Positions 31,329-44,400 of a stretch of 64,000 nucleotides of DNA are shown piece by piece. Under the pieces are notes generated by a model. It was given only the letters and a program-made list of their open reading frames with translations. It was not told the DNA's origin and did not search any database. The position numbers and the translations under genes are program-made. The stretch spans positions 805,555 through 869,554 of the forward strand of contig NW_006920415.1 in NCBI RefSeq assembly GCF_000344685.1. Direction: 5' to 3'. The DNA is from Gloeophyllum trabeum ATCC 11539 (taxonomy: Eukaryota > Basidiomycota > Agaricomycetes > Gloeophyllales > Gloeophyllaceae). Positions within the stretch are counted from its first letter, which is position 1, and each line of letters opens with the position of its first letter.

Positions 31329-31857
31329 ATGAAGCTCGTCGCGGCCGCCTCAGTCGTCCTCAGCGTCGTCGTTGCCGTTGTGAACGGCCAGACGCTGATT
31401 CCCCCGCCGCTCTCCGCCAGTGGGAGTGGCAGCATTTCAGTTCGGCCTAGCGGTGTCCCAGGGTAAGTACTGTCTCGTACCCTCAGGAATGCCGCGTCCG
31501 ACTCAGGCTGCGGACAGCTCGGGCTCCCTGTCGATGCCATTGAGCACCATCTCCACGGAGTCCGCCAGTAGCTCCGGCAGTGTCACCACCACGAGCGTCA
31601 CAGTACCCAGCGGCACATCCACAGTCTCGGTGACGCCGTCCACCAGCGGCACCATCTCCTTGCCGGGAAGCATCCTTTCCACAGTCCCGCCACCATCTAG
31701 CACGGGTAGCGGCAGCGGTAGTGGCAGCGCGAGTTCCACCCGTACCAGTAGTGCGCCCTCTACCACCACCAGCAATGCAGCAGCATTGGGCGGAGTGCAG
31801 ATCGATCCGGCGGTGTTGGTAGGAGCAGGCGCGGGGCTCCTCGCAGCATTGTTCTGA
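31329..31857 (+). CDS. Small Ser/Thr-rich secreted protein with GPI-type C-terminus
   Basis: No enzymatic family is recognised. Two exons (31329-31462 and 31518-31857) give 157 residues. An N-terminal signal peptide (MKLVAAASVVLSVVVAVVNG) is followed by a region made almost only of Ser, Thr, Gly, Pro and Val, and by a hydrophobic C-terminal tail (PAVLVGAGAGLLAALF) after a small-residue stretch NAAALGG, the pattern of a GPI-anchor signal. It is thus probably a heavily O-mannosylated cell-wall or membrane-surface protein. The acceptor at 31517 was chosen because it keeps frame; an AG at 31506 does not. Little more can be said about its job. Confidence 0.75.
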
Positions 31858-32084
31858 GAAGCACAATGTCTGGCTGCATGTTCATGATCTTGGATGAAAA
31901 GCGAGGATGAATAGTGCAGAAGCGTATGAATACTACCTATACATGTACAGTAACGATATTATACCGCTTGTAGCTGTGCATTACGCTCCGCTGCGTCAAC
32001 CAGCCCTCCTGAAGTCGACAGCGGTGGGCACTAGAGGGAAAAAGTCTTACAACTGAATAACAACCACGGACGAAGCTGGTAAGA

Positions 32085-35000
32085 TTAGTTTTTGATATTA
32101 AACAGCTAAATCGCCCGGAGATGGATCAGGACATATGGCGTGACAGCACCATGCGAGGACGCACGTTGATAATGTCCTTCACGCTCAGCTTGTGTAAGTT
32201 GCCGGTACCCTCTCCAAGAGCAGCATTCGCCAGTTCTGTCGAGACGTGGACGCCCCAGGTCAGAAATCAAGACCACTCTACAATTCGATGACATACCTGT
32301 TTTCAGGGCTTGCAACTTCAGCATCCTAATGCCAGTTCAGCATTAGTCTCCACTGTATCGCGGACAGACGGATGAGATCCTGACCTCTCCTCAATCGTGT
32401 TCTTGACAATCAGCCGCTTGACAAACACGTCCTTCTCCTGCCCCAACCGGTGCACACGATCATAGGCCTGCGACTCCGTCGCATAATTCCAGGACAGATC
32501 CATACTGCAACCCATGGTGAACAACCACACCATGGACGTAAGACAAACTGCCAACACGCACTTGACCACCCGGTTAGCAGATACAAGGTTCAACCCCACG
32601 CCGCCGCACTTGGTGCTGCAATAGCCTGCTCAGCATCCCCATCCGCGAAAAGGAGGAAGCGAGACAGGTACCTGATAAGCATCACCTTCGGCCCGCCGTT
32701 CTTCTTGAAGATCATCAGCGACTGCTCGCGGGCCTCGCGGTCCATCTTCCCGTCATATCTCAGGGACCGGATCCCGTATCGGTTGAACAAGAGCTCTGTC
32801 AGGTCGAGCATGGTCGTCCCTGCAGCGCGTGCGTCAGATAGAGTCTCGCCGTGCAACTCGAAAGAGAGACTCGTGTAAAAGAACGAGTCTTACATTGGGA
32901 ATAGACGATGGTCTTGTCCCCGGCGGCTTCAGCCTCCTTCAGCAGGTCGATCAGGGCGAGCATCTTGGTGCTCGGCTCGACATTGTGGTCCCCTCGACCC
33001 CATATCTCGAGCAGATTCTTCGAGATGGGCGCGCCGCCGTCTTCTTCCTCGTCGTCTTCATCTTTGGCCCTTCCCTTGCCCTTGTTCTTGGAGGAAGCAC
33101 TGAAGACGTCACCTTCAGAGTCGGATTCCGACGCGGCTTCCTGCATTGGCGGCCAATTGGATGGACATTCATCCTCTTCAAGCACGAGCACGCACCTTCT
33201 TGACATTCTTCTTGTCCTTAGACGGGGACAGTCGCGACGCGAGGAACGTCGACACGTCCTGCAACTCGTCGTCTGAATCCAGATCGATGACCTGAGGGGC
33301 CTCCTCCACCTCCGGCGACTTTGCGCGACGTTTCATCCGCGCCTGCCGCTTCTCGCGCTGGATCCTCTCCATCTCCTCCGGAGTAGGCTCAAAGGCGGAG
33401 GAGCGGAAGACCTTGTCGAAGCAGTCGCTCATTTTCTTGCAGGTGGGGCCTGAGTGCGATTCAGTCAGATCAAGACACCTCGAACGCGAGTGTAAAGGAT
33501 ATCCCCACATGGTCGCCAGCCCTTGGCTACGGCTGCCTCGTACTCTTTCTCAGCTTTGAGATTCTCCTGCTCACTACCTTCGCCGCTGCATACAAGAAGT
33601 GAGCATAAGAAAACTATACAATATGTCGATTTCCTTACAAATGTCCGTCGTGCGCGATGGGAGCAGTGCGCAAGTCCAACAAGCAGTCTGACAGATCTGT
33701 GAGGGACGGATGCCTGAGGTGCACGTGCGCAGCTTACCGAAGCAGACTTGGTGCCCGCAAGCCAGGACTCTTCCGCTATCGCTAGAGTAGACTGAGGGGC
33801 CGTGAGTCGGTGCATTAGGGAGCAGAGAGCCACGTACAGTCGCCACATATCGGACAGGACGCTTCCGGACCATCGTCCTCATCGTCGAAATCGAAGTTCA
33901 TCATACGAGCGCGGGCCATGAAGCTGTACATCATAAAATTAAGCTGGGCCGACCGCCACATAGGTAGAGGAAACGCACCCCTTTTTGACCTGGATGCAAA
34001 CGTGTAAGCGCCATAAATTCTCAACGGCAATACTACTGACCGTATCGACCCAAGGCTGTCCCATCAACTGCGCCGCGCGAGCCCTCTCTCGGTCTGTATC
34101 ACTGGCTACCAGCAGAGTAGGGTCCGAATAGGGCTCAGCCAGACTCTAAAGTAGCAGCTCTATATACAATTTCCAGGGGTAGGGTGCAAGGATGTCACGT
34201 ACGAGGATAAGGTTGGGATGACAACTCAGCTGCCGCAGCCGGAGTATCATGACCTGCAGAAAACGTCAGGGAGAACTTGAGCGTAGAATGACCACAGGTA
34301 TAAACTGACAAGGATAGCTGTATGACTGCGCCGCAGGTATCATCGGTCATTCACGATGGTCCGGATCCATCGTGCAAGGTTTAACGACGTACTTCTTCAA
34401 AATTGTTCCCTCCCTATAGAATCGGTTGATCCTGAATGCCACCCGCTTCTCAAAAGAGTCGTAGAGCTTCCACAGCGTTGATAAGCCTGAGTCGTAGATA
34501 AATTGCAGACGGACGTACATCGCGTTCTTCGGACGAAAACTCCAGCTCGACGACATCGACATTCTTCTTAGGCAGTTGCAAAAGCGGCTCTCCTTCCTGT
34601 TGGATTATGTTAGAGATACAAGCTATATGGTGGACAGAAACCACTCACCAACTTTGCGTCTTTGGTGCGGCGGAGAAGGACCGGTTTGAGGACTTCCTGG
34701 GCCCGCATTCCTGATTTACATGCAAAGGTTCACAATAAATGATCAATGCTCTCGGAGTAACGTTCAACGCACCCGCAAGGACCGTGTCCTCCAACTGTAC
34801 CTTGGCCTGCGGACTTTGTTCGAATACATACAGTTAAGTAGAACGCAGCACGAACAATATATTCGTTGAAGTCATTCCAGTCATTCCACGGTCGGAATCG
34901 ACCGAAACGAATCAGACCGTAGATATCGGCTCTGCATAGCAAGTCTATCATTAGACCGTAATTCCAACCGTGATGACGCACAAGGAGTTTGTAACTGGAG

Positions 35001-36575
35001 TCCCAGTGAGCATCCACCGATACTTCGATCGTAGCAACGCTACACTCTTGCTTGACCGGGTGGTCCTGAAGGTATTGAGGAATGGATCAGGACTTACCGG
35101 AGCTCGAGGCAGGTAGAATAAGACTCGCCTGTTACGAATGAATTGAGCTTCATCCAGAATTATCCTAAACCACTGCATGCGAGATAGGAGACCACTACCG
35201 GACCGCAAAAGGGTCAGATCGCACAACCTTGTACAGATTCTACCGTCTCAAATGACAGCACCCTACCCGTTCTCGGCGAGCCACTCCGCTTCCTCGTCGT
35301 CTGCTACATCTGAGGGAACTGCAAAATCCATATTGAGTGTTTGATAAGTGGTGATAATTACCTGCGCGACCGATGAGATCGGTGTCACGCCAAGATTTTA
35401 TGAGTTGCTCACGTCGAATGAGCGGACAGCAGACAGCTTCTTCAGCTTGTCTTTCCCATGGTGTATGTGGATGTTAAAGACATCGTTTGTCTTGGTTTCG
35501 AGTTCCTCTTTCCACTATCAGGTCAATGTAGCGAGATTTATATGACTTAATTCAGAGATGGAAAGCGGAAGATAGACGTTTACCTGGTGTAGAAGAGCCG
35601 CGGGTACGACTATGAGAGTGCTCCTGTATTTCTCGTTAGGTTTAGGCAGGTTCATGGCCATAGTCGCAATCATCTGGACTGTCTTGCCTGATGCAGACAT
35701 GAACGAAAGAAAAATGGAGAAAGAGGTTGAGCATACCGAGACCCATCTCGTCGCTAGGGAGTAATTCTTCCGTAAGATGCGGCAAGTGATGTACAGTTAC
35801 ACTTACGCAAGAATGCCCCCTTTGTGGGGAGACTTGAGCTCTTGGTCCAACATCCAGGCCACCCCAATAGCTTGGTGAGGGAGAAGTCGGACCTCCAACC
35901 CAGGAAGGAGGTCCTTTTTACTGAAGCATGTTCAGAAAATCGACAGTATGGTTATGTTGTTGACACTCACTCTCTGAGACCCAGCCTAGTCATGGCATCT
36001 CGGACCGTGATACCCTGGCTCAGATTGTCGATAGAGCGGGTCACGAATTCCGCCATTCTGAGGTATATAATGCAGCTCAAGCACAGATAGGTCACCAGTC
36101 TCGTTAACAATGAACATACCGCTGTGCTTGGTCCGGTCCTCCTCTATCAATATGCGAGATAGGCGCCTCAGCATCATAATGCAAGCTGAAACTTGTCAGC
36201 ACGCGGGGCAGGTTCGTTCCTTTGGAAGTCGGTGACCCATTCAGCAGAGACGACGGTCCAGGTTGACTGGTGCTAGCTGAGGACTCATGGCCAGCTGTGA
36301 CTATAATGATGCTGATTCCATTACTGAGGCACCACTGCCAACTTACTTCCGGCTGATGCTGCTACTATGTTAGCCCTGTCCTTTCCAACTGCCCTTTTCT
36401 TCCCACCGCTCCCGCCGGAGGTAGACTGGCTGCTTGATGGTCTTTTGCTATTTGGATTAGCGGGGGTCTGGAACAGACTCGCTACGGGGTTGGGCGGCGG
36501 AGCTGGGGTTGTTGGATTCTCCAGCGCAGCCAGAATCCGTGATCTATTGTTCGGTAGACTTGATGTGCCCGCCAT
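32085..36575 (-). CDS. SNF2-family translocase with internal RING finger (Uls1/Rad16-like)
   Basis: A DNA-dependent ATPase with a RING domain inserted between the two helicase lobes, the layout of Rad16, Rad5/HLTF and Uls1; these remodel chromatin or clear DNA-bound, often SUMOylated, proteins. The start is [18 protein letters not shown] at 36575. Landmarks along the minus strand are [18 protein letters not shown] (about 35880), a 17 nt exon at 35737-35753 carrying DEMGLG followed by [41 protein letters not shown] and [10 protein letters not shown], then the RING ([20 protein letters not shown] and CGPTCKK), an acidic linker, [15 protein letters not shown] and [13 protein letters not shown]. 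The C-terminus is [14 protein letters not shown] when an intron before the 21 nt last exon (32085-32105) is removed. There is no HIRAN domain, so Uls1/Rad16 is likelier than Rad5. Many introns; exact boundaries of some were not fixed. Confidence 0.88.
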
Positions 36576-37765
36576 CTTACGAGGGGAGAGTCGGAATTCA
36601 GACGAGACGCGCAGGCCCTAATTGAGAGCGTATTGTGGCGCGCGCCACAAGCGCGTTTCGGCACATTCCGGTCCAAATGCCACTACGCGTTAAACACTTG
36701 TGCTACATATAATATATGATACTGCTACAAATAGTCCATATCGTATGTTTCAAGCGACAATCCGTTCAGAGGCTCTACCTCTGGGATCATAGAACTTCTT
36801 CTCCTAGGCACTGGGAGGTACGTTTATACGTTCACATGAGTTCCTCGTTTTTCGAGCTTAGGAAACGCTGGTCTACTTAGTGACTGAAATTCTCAGCGCC
36901 TAGAATCTGGAAGGATATCGAACCATCCATTACGCTCTGTCCTGTGCAAAGATGTCCCGTGTTCTTCACTGCCTTATAAGAACTATCTCTTCGTAGCTTG
37001 CCCACTTGGACCGGAGCGCTCCGTTGAAACGAGAATAGCTGTGGAGCCAGCCGCTGGGTGCATGCTCTTCATCTTTCAAATTGTCTGAGTATTAGCTTCG
37101 TCTCCAACGCAGGCGCTCAATGCTGCTTTTCGGAACTTGGCATTAGTCCCGGATACCGCGTGGATCAGATTCGCCTAGCTAGAACGCCTCACGTTGATAT
37201 TATGCGCTGGAAAACAGACGGACCATTTTACCAGGCGAAAGTGATAGGACGAGTTGCTGCAACAGATCAAAGTGCGGAAAGCCATAGGTTTCCTGGATTT
37301 CCATTGGTTACTCCCGTTGACGCTATGTTCTGCATGGACTGCTCTGTTTTTAATAATGGACCTTACTGGTATCCCGACTTCTATCAGGTAAGTAGTGTAC
37401 CAACGATCTTCTTGCTTTTCCACACGAAATGCTCTCTTTTGCAGGAGGCCGAACCGTAACGCCTGAAGAACGAACTTCCTGGGCGTATTTTATTGTATCA
37501 TCAAAGCATGTACGTGGGCGCTCGTGCGATATGAAAGCCTGTGGGTTCTACTTTGCCATCTCGTAAGAAAAGTACAACAAGACGCGAGGATTCTGCAGAG
37601 CGCTGCAGGGCGTTTCTTGTCAACCTCGTGCCCATCTCTAGAACGCCCGACTGCCTATATCTAGTCCAGCCTTCGCCAGCACTGCAGCCCCCACCCCCTC
37701 TTTCCCGTGCCCAACTTGACTTGAGCTCTAGTTCACTACCTTTATACAAACTGCCTGTTGCGACA
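36576..37765. other. Divergent intergenic region with one doubtful ORF
   Basis: Upstream space shared by the SNF2-RING gene (-) and the CPAC protein (+), 1190 bp. It contains the doubtful open frame listed at 37058-37459. Nothing else was recognised. Confidence 0.4.
37058..37459 (+). CDS. Doubtful small ORF, unknown
   Basis: A 133-codon frame. A good donor (GTAAGT at 37388) and acceptor (TTTTGCAG before 37444) would shorten it to end YQEAEP-stop. The sequence has an aromatic- and Cys-containing block (MDCSVFNNGPYWYPDFYQ) not typical of random translation, but no family is recognised and no upstream exons were found. It could be a gene remnant or a real small gene. Confidence 0.25.
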   Translation: MHALHLSNCLSISFVSNAGAQCCFSELGISPGYRVDQIRLARTPHVDIMRWKTDGPFYQAKVIGRVAATDQSAESHRFPGFPLVTPVDAMFCMDCSVFNNGPYWYPDFYQVSSVPTIFLLFHTKCSLLQEAEP

Positions 37766-39529
37766 ATGAACGAGGACGATCGCCGTTCTGACTCTGAAGA
37801 TACCGTTGTGGAGGACGCGTATCCTGACGAGAAGTTCGGTCAATACCACTACGACAACGGTTCCACTGACAGCATTCACACTGATGCTACGCACTTTACC
37901 GGTAGGTCTAACGTATTGATCTTCATCTTTGCATACAGAGATTGATTGGCCCTTGTATACAAGATGACGGTCCTGGGGGAACTGATACTCACTTCTCCAA
38001 GGCTGCATTTCAGCGTAATGAGGTGCGCCCTGCCCCTTCACCTCGTCGGGTTGGTATATTCGCCCATTTAACCTCTCAGCACTTACGCTTAGGTTGTGAC
38101 TGAGATTACTGCCATAAAGGAAGTCAGTAACACTGTACCGGCTCATGCGAAATGTATGTCTGACATCCAGTCACAGGTCGCGAGGTCCGGACTTGCGGTG
38201 CTTGGAATTTTCGGACCAGGATGTCCTGCCTGTATCAAGGCTCACCCTCGTTATATGGCTTTCTCCGGTTCGTCTCCCGGCCAAGCTGTGCAATTCTATC
38301 AAGTTTTCGTGAGGTCTTCTTAGATTTTTCATTGGCCTCTGTCTCATGCTCCTCTGCAGATTAACAAAAGCAAGAGCGTATACCATGAACTAGCGCACAG
38401 CAAGCGACACATGGTAATGCGACTTTCTTTTGCTCAAGATAAATTCATCTAAACCGTTGTCTCTAAATTGTAGATTCCGCAATGGAGGATATACCATGAT
38501 GGTCACGAGGTGTACTGGAATTATGATTTGGGTAAGGTGGAGGTATGTCAATCAGTACCAACAGAATGTGCAATCAGCAACCTCGTGTATGATGGTGACT
38601 CATGCGATGAAAGGCTGGACTCCAAAGCATGCATTCCCTTGGCCTTGATAAGTCTCAAATCAACAGTTACCTTGACACGGATGCTCGGGAAACTGGGTAC
38701 GTCCTCGCGGCGAAGGTTCTTATTAGACCTGCCCTAATTACGCTGTTTTTATCCCATTAATAGCATAGACGAAGGACATGGCTGCGAGTTGTCACCAGTC
38801 AAACATAGGCGGTGCTGGCTCGTCCGACTCGTCTTTGGCGAGGACAACTCTGATGATCAACCTCGCTGCAGCGCCGTTCTAGCGAGCAATAATCCCTCAC
38901 AACTGGCAGATGCTCGGCTGGGGGATTCCCATTTCCGCGTCATCTTCTACGGCGACAGGCGAAGCCGTAAGGTCATACATATCGCCCTGGAATTTTCCCC
39001 CGATACGAACAAATCATTGCGCTTCCGATCCGCCACATTCTTTGCGCGATTTGAATCACAAGGTGAAGGGCAGGAGGTGTTGATCACGAAGGTCACACCG
39101 CAGAAGAGGATTGGCGATGAGGCGTCCGCGACTGTCAGGCAGGGGGTCTCAACCGAGTTCCAGGGGAAGGTCAGCATTGCTCATCCTGGTGGCCTGAGAG
39201 CCAAATGGAGGAAGACTTTCCATGTGGAAGCGGCATTACATGATCACGAGACTGCCACGGGCAGCGGACAAGGAAGTAAAATGGCCCAATGGACATTCCG
39301 GGAAAATTCCTTGGACGGTGAGCGACGCGGCATCGCGGAGAGGCAGGAGCTCTCCGTTCATTTCGAGACCATGCAAGAGAAATTGGTCGTGAAGTTCTGG
39401 GGCCTGGCGACACTGTCTCACAAAGGACACGCGGCCCACATTGTGCCAGTGGATCACCACCACCTCAGACTCGGGTCAGAGTCTGAACCATACGTCAGGA
39501 CACTCGTACGACCCAAGGGAATTTTGTAG
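37766..39529 (+). CDS. Unrecognised protein: thioredoxin-like CPAC segment plus beta-rich C-terminal region
   Basis: The family is not recognised. Seven exons keep phase: 37766-37901, 37964-38022, 38093-38308, 38360-38413, 38474-38542, 38614-38696, 38764-39529, giving 460 residues. An acidic N-terminus (about 1-65) leads into a segment whose order of elements resembles a thioredoxin fold: GLAVLGIFGPGCPACIKAH with the active-site-like C109-P-A-C112, then AVQFYQVFINKSKSVYHELA and IPQWRIYHDGHEVYW, where the Pro before the strand matches the cis-Pro position. A linker (GLDKSQINSYLDTD) follows, then about 255 residues rich in predicted beta strands (HRRCWLVRLVFGED, FRVIFYGDRRSRKVIHIALEF, RFRSATFFARFES, WTFRENSLDG). 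No signal peptide or membrane segment is seen. A donor-like GTAGGT overlaps the stop, so a slightly different C-terminus is possible. Confidence 0.7.
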
Positions 39530-39740
39530 GTTCCAATTTCGCATCGTCAATCCCACACAAAACTTAAATCTTGTAATCCCGCAGACCTCTCTCTCAGTAA
39601 TGTGTCACATGGCTCGAGAGCTGTTCGACCAGTAGATGTGGCACCGCAAGTTTCCCGTAAAGTTCTTTCAGCTCCTTAGCATTACACCGGACTTGATTCT
39701 CTTCAGCCAGAATCCCTATGCCATCGTGTCGATGAGAGCC

Positions 39741-41086
39741 TTAAATTACCGTATCCTCGCTTTGTTTCTCCAATATATCATAATGACCAGGCCTACAACT
39801 CCGTTATATACAGAAATACTCATTTTTTACGGATAAACGTACCTGTATAGCAAGACAAGAGGCTCCAGCTCGTCTTGGATGCCATCATTGAAATTCACGA
39901 AGTCGACATGTCCGTCGGCTGATCGGCCATCCAAGTACGCCACACTGAAGTTGATTTTCAGTGCCCTTGCCAAAGCAGTCATCTGCACATGGTCTAGATC
40001 CTCGTGAGTATCAAGACAGCTGCCATTTATTTGACCGCTTACCTGCTTCTTTACCAACTGCCTCCACGAATGTCTCGCAGAACTCCCTGGGAGTCATGAG
40101 TTCCCCGAGTTCAGGGTGGAAAAGGAAATCCTGGTACGAGTCTGGGTCCGTGCGGATTTGAGCGGACGTGAGCAATCGCAAATACACCACGACAGAGTTC
40201 GAGACTAAGTGAGCCGTGTCAAGTTCACTCTTCGTGCAAGATTCGAGCAGAGCAACCTTCGGGATTTTGGAACGCCTCCAGAAGCAATAGAGGCGTCAAG
40301 GTAGTGCCATCTGCTTCCGGTTGCACTATCCGCTTGATGATCGAAACAAACGTGTCGTAGAAGTCCTCGAATACGAGCTTCTGGAAACCCGCCGCCTCCA
40401 GCATGGGGAGGCTAGCTTCTAAGGTCGATACAGCACTTCCGACCGCCAGAGCGGGGTCCGCGGCATTCATAAGACGTTCAACGTAGCGAAAGGCCAGGGC
40501 TAGTGATAACAGTCACTATCCAGCCATGGGTGCAGTCAAGATCGGACGAGGCTTACAGCGATAGAAGCAGTCACCATCTCCCCTGGTCCTCCGTATCCCA
40601 GTATAAGATTGTGACACCAAGTAGTCGATTTGTTTGGTGAATGACGCCGATCCGTTCTCGTACTCCGCGCGTAACACCGCCATCGGGACAATCTGGTCGA
40701 TAAGCGGTCGTTGCGGCACTGCCTCGTCCAGTAAACCCTTCCTTGTCAAAGAAAGATGGTATCAGAGCTTTCCGAGGTATTATGTCGGCCTACCTGGTTT
40801 AGCTCATACAGTTGAGCTGGGGTCAACGAAGCGAGTTCTGTATCGACACATGCCAGCGTTAGCTGCGACGTCCAAAAATGTATAAAAATCACGCATACCC
40901 GGATTATTTGTCACGAATCCTGGTCCCGTATACGTAGGAAGGGTTTCTTGACCTTCGGCAGTTGGAAGGTCGGCACTTTCGAGTCTAGCTACACATCATC
41001 TAGTGATAAGAATCCACAGATCGCACGGCTGGATGTATCGGGCACTAACGCGCTTCAGGCGGGGTCTCGCCATCTGAAGACTGCAT
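39741..41086 (-). CDS. Otubain-type deubiquitinase (peptidase C65)
   Basis: Removes ubiquitin from proteins; otubains usually prefer Lys48 chains. Eight exons keep phase on the minus strand: 41050-41086, 40899-40988, 40794-40837, 40557-40737, 40257-40499, 40043-40204, 39843-39993, 39741-39792, giving 319 residues. Landmarks are TRGDGDCFYRSLAFRYVERL with catalytic Cys114, a helical middle (FEDFYDTFVSIIKRI), VVYLRLLTSAQIRTDPDS, MTPREFCETFVEAVGKEADH and the C-terminal RPGHYDIL with the catalytic His about residue 306. The last exon is short and only found after splicing. It is tail-to-tail with the CPAC protein gene (211 bp apart). It is intact and likely functional. Confidence 0.93.
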
Positions 41087-41400
41087 GGTTGCTATTGTAG
41101 CACACAGTCTGAAGTCACGTCCAAGAGCAGATCTCGCGAATGGCAACTCAAGTGTACCCAAGTGAAGCACTGCTACATGAATCGCACACAAACCTTAGAA
41201 TGGGGTCAATCTCCGGTCGATCTGTGCCACTGCGGCCTCTTCCTTCACTTGACCGTTGACGGGTCGGCGAATGTCTTGTATATATGCACCGTACAAGCCC
41301 AGCATCAAATTTACAAGCAGTGAACCTCAAGAATAAATATGGAATAACAATACGCTCAAAAGCGTGACGATTAATGTTATATTGCTGGTGGGCGTCATGC

Positions 41401-44400
41401 TCATTTTTGATCTTGTTGCCATGAATCAAGTCTTGCGAGGATCTCGGCCTGTTCCGTCTCGGATTTGCTTGCACTGCGAAACTGAGGTGAGATAACTGTG
41501 TCGGAACTGAGACAAGATACTTACAATTCCTTGGCGAAGGTAGCTATCTCCGCGGGATTCCTTACCATACCGAGCTCTATGAGAGCCTCTTGCCGAGATC
41601 GTAATCTGACTACAGTGAGTGGAAGGTTATGGCACTCTGGTCCAACCAGCTTACCTCGACTCATGCCGAGGCGGCGCTTTGTGCTGATGTCTTTTAAGTT
41701 TGGTGAACCATGAATCGTCCTCATGTGGATCCTTCTTTTTGGATTTGCGCTGTTTGCTAGAATGTTGGTTCGCAGTGCGTTTACGCTCCTTGGGATCATG
41801 AGGATGGTTTAGGAGGCGATAACGTTCCATAACATGAAGTCGAACCTTGGCCGCGGCTTGTATCCGCTGCTCCTCGATACGATTGGGCTTCAGGATGTCA
41901 TCGTTCAAGTGGGTATATTTGACTCCGTAATCTTTCAGGGCCTTTTGCACCTCATCCTTCTTGGCTGACTGTGGCAAAGCTAAAGAGTGATGGTGAGCTC
42001 GTTTGTGAATTTCATGCCTGTATCTACTAACTGTCATCGAGTAGAAAGTCGTCCAATCCACCGACATCAACCTGCGGGGGCAGTGAGAAGACTCGGAGCA
42101 ATGGTCCCAAAAGGTGCAACATACGTCTGCATCATATTCTTGTTGCGATGCCGACGCTTTCCCCCCTTTCTCAGACTTCCTCCGTTTCTTTGATTTACCT
42201 TCCATATTCTGCAAAGCCCAGGCAAGATTGGCAAGGTCTGCCTTCTCAATCTGAACAAAGAAATGAGCGGACACTCGGCAAAGCCAGATTCAGTCATGTC
42301 ACTTACGGCCATCTTCGTCGCCAGACTATCCTCTTGAAGTTTGAAGATATTCTCGAGGCCAAACAATTCGCCTTGTCTTGCCTTATCGTTCTGCACTCCC
42401 TCAAAGTATCTGCCTCGGGCGGTCAGACTGAACAGGGCCCGATGCCACGTAGACCATACCTGGTTTGTACGCTCGCTTCGTAGCCAATTTTCATCTGCTG
42501 TTGCTTGTATATTTGACGCGCATAAATGAGTTCTTCAATAGAGCCGGCCCCGAGGAGACGGTAAACAGCCACATCGCGAGTCTGACCAAAGCGATAGGCA
42601 CGGTCCATAGCTTGCAGGTCGTGTGCAGGATCTGGGGACCAATTTAGCGTTCTGCGCAGAACGGTTCAGATTTTCCCAGACACTTACTCCAGTTAGGATC
42701 TAGGGACAGACGTGAATATATAAGTTTACTCAAGGCCAGATATTTGTTCTCGTACCAAATATCACCACTTTGTTAGCACTCGTCAGATTCAACCCAGTTC
42801 CTCCAGCCATAGTGGATATGAGGAAGATATTGACAAACGGATCGTTGTTGAACCTATCGACAGCAGGCATGCCTATGTGCAACGTACATCAGTTTGGTCA
42901 GCATCGCGGAAGTGGGTCAACGCACGATCCGCCTGATTCATGGATCCGTCTAGTCGCTCGAGCTTATAGTCTGCGGTTCCGGTGTTTAATAATGCTAAGA
43001 CATGCCATAATTTAACACTTCTTACGCTCTTTCCGCAGATGAAAATCCAGGATGTTCAGAAGCTTGACGGACTTCGTGAAGATTAACACCTTATTCGATG
43101 GATCTCGTCTCCATTCCGCGAGAAATTTCTTCAGTATCTGAGAACGCCCACCTGTGAACAATGCGATCCGCGCCGCTCAGACGACACGCACCAGCCATTT
43201 TCCGCAGAATCTCGGTTCAAGGGATGCCTGTCCATACGACGGCTGCGGTTCGTTGGCGAAAGCGAGGTCTGTAAGTTCGCGATTTCTTGCGGTCTGGACA
43301 AATGCGTTGGAAATGTTCAAATCCCGTGGTCAAGGGACTCACCTGCTCTGCTGTATCCTTTGGAGCTTCATGTGATGCATTAGTAGTCGAGCAGTTGGAA
43401 GACAGTCCGAGCACTAACCTGGCAATATCAGTGCTAGATGATTAGATATTTTGATCAATGCCGACATGTACTTGAACAGGACTGATTTATCCCAAGGATA
43501 ACAACAGTCTTTTCTCCTAAATTCGTGAGAATAACATATGAAGACTTTCAGGTCGGCCCAGACCAGCTACACTCACTTCAATCGAGACCCACAATCGCAC
43601 CACTCATCCTTGCGAATCATGTTCTTCACATCGTCCGAAGCAAGGAGACGTTTGTAGACTTCAATTTGCTTGGATGCCAATGGACAAAACACGACTTCAT
43701 CAGTTTTCCGCGGTAACTGAAAAGGGTGAGATTAACGAGACATGAATACTTCGCGGAAGGAATCAACCTGGTGCTTGATCAGATCCTTCGTCCTATGAAT
43801 GGGGTGAGTCGAGCCCCAGCGTGGGATCTATATGAGAGATACCTTCTCAAGAAATACTTCGGAAGAAGTTTAGTAACCAAGATCTCCGAGACAATCTAAG
43901 CGGAAGCCTAGTGAGTGATGAGTGAATGCTTTGTTGCAAGCAGTAGTACTTGGGCTTGTATTTTCTCTTCATCATTTGCGGAGGCAGACTGGCCAAGCAA
44001 TAATGGCCTTGTGACGTAACCTTTCCACTGTCTGGGTGTTCCTACACACCCGGGGACGCACCAATCTAGTATTGTCCATAGCTCGGTGTACGAGTTTTGA
44101 ATAGCTGTGCCTGTCAAACCAAAACGCACAGCCGACGGAGTCAGGGTGTGATAGCTCTCGGTTGTCTTCGACCTCGGATTCTTCAAATAGTGCACCTCGT
44201 CCACGATGATAATGGACCAAGGCAAGTAGTTCAGTAACTCGATGTCTTTGGCAGCAGTCGTGCGAGATGTTATGACTACACGGACAAGCGTGAGCTGCTC
44301 CAACGAAGATCTATCAGCTTCAGACTTACCAACATCAAGTCGGCCCATCTTGAAGTCATTCAGAACCCTTTTTCGTTGCGGGCCGATGTACAGCCCTACC

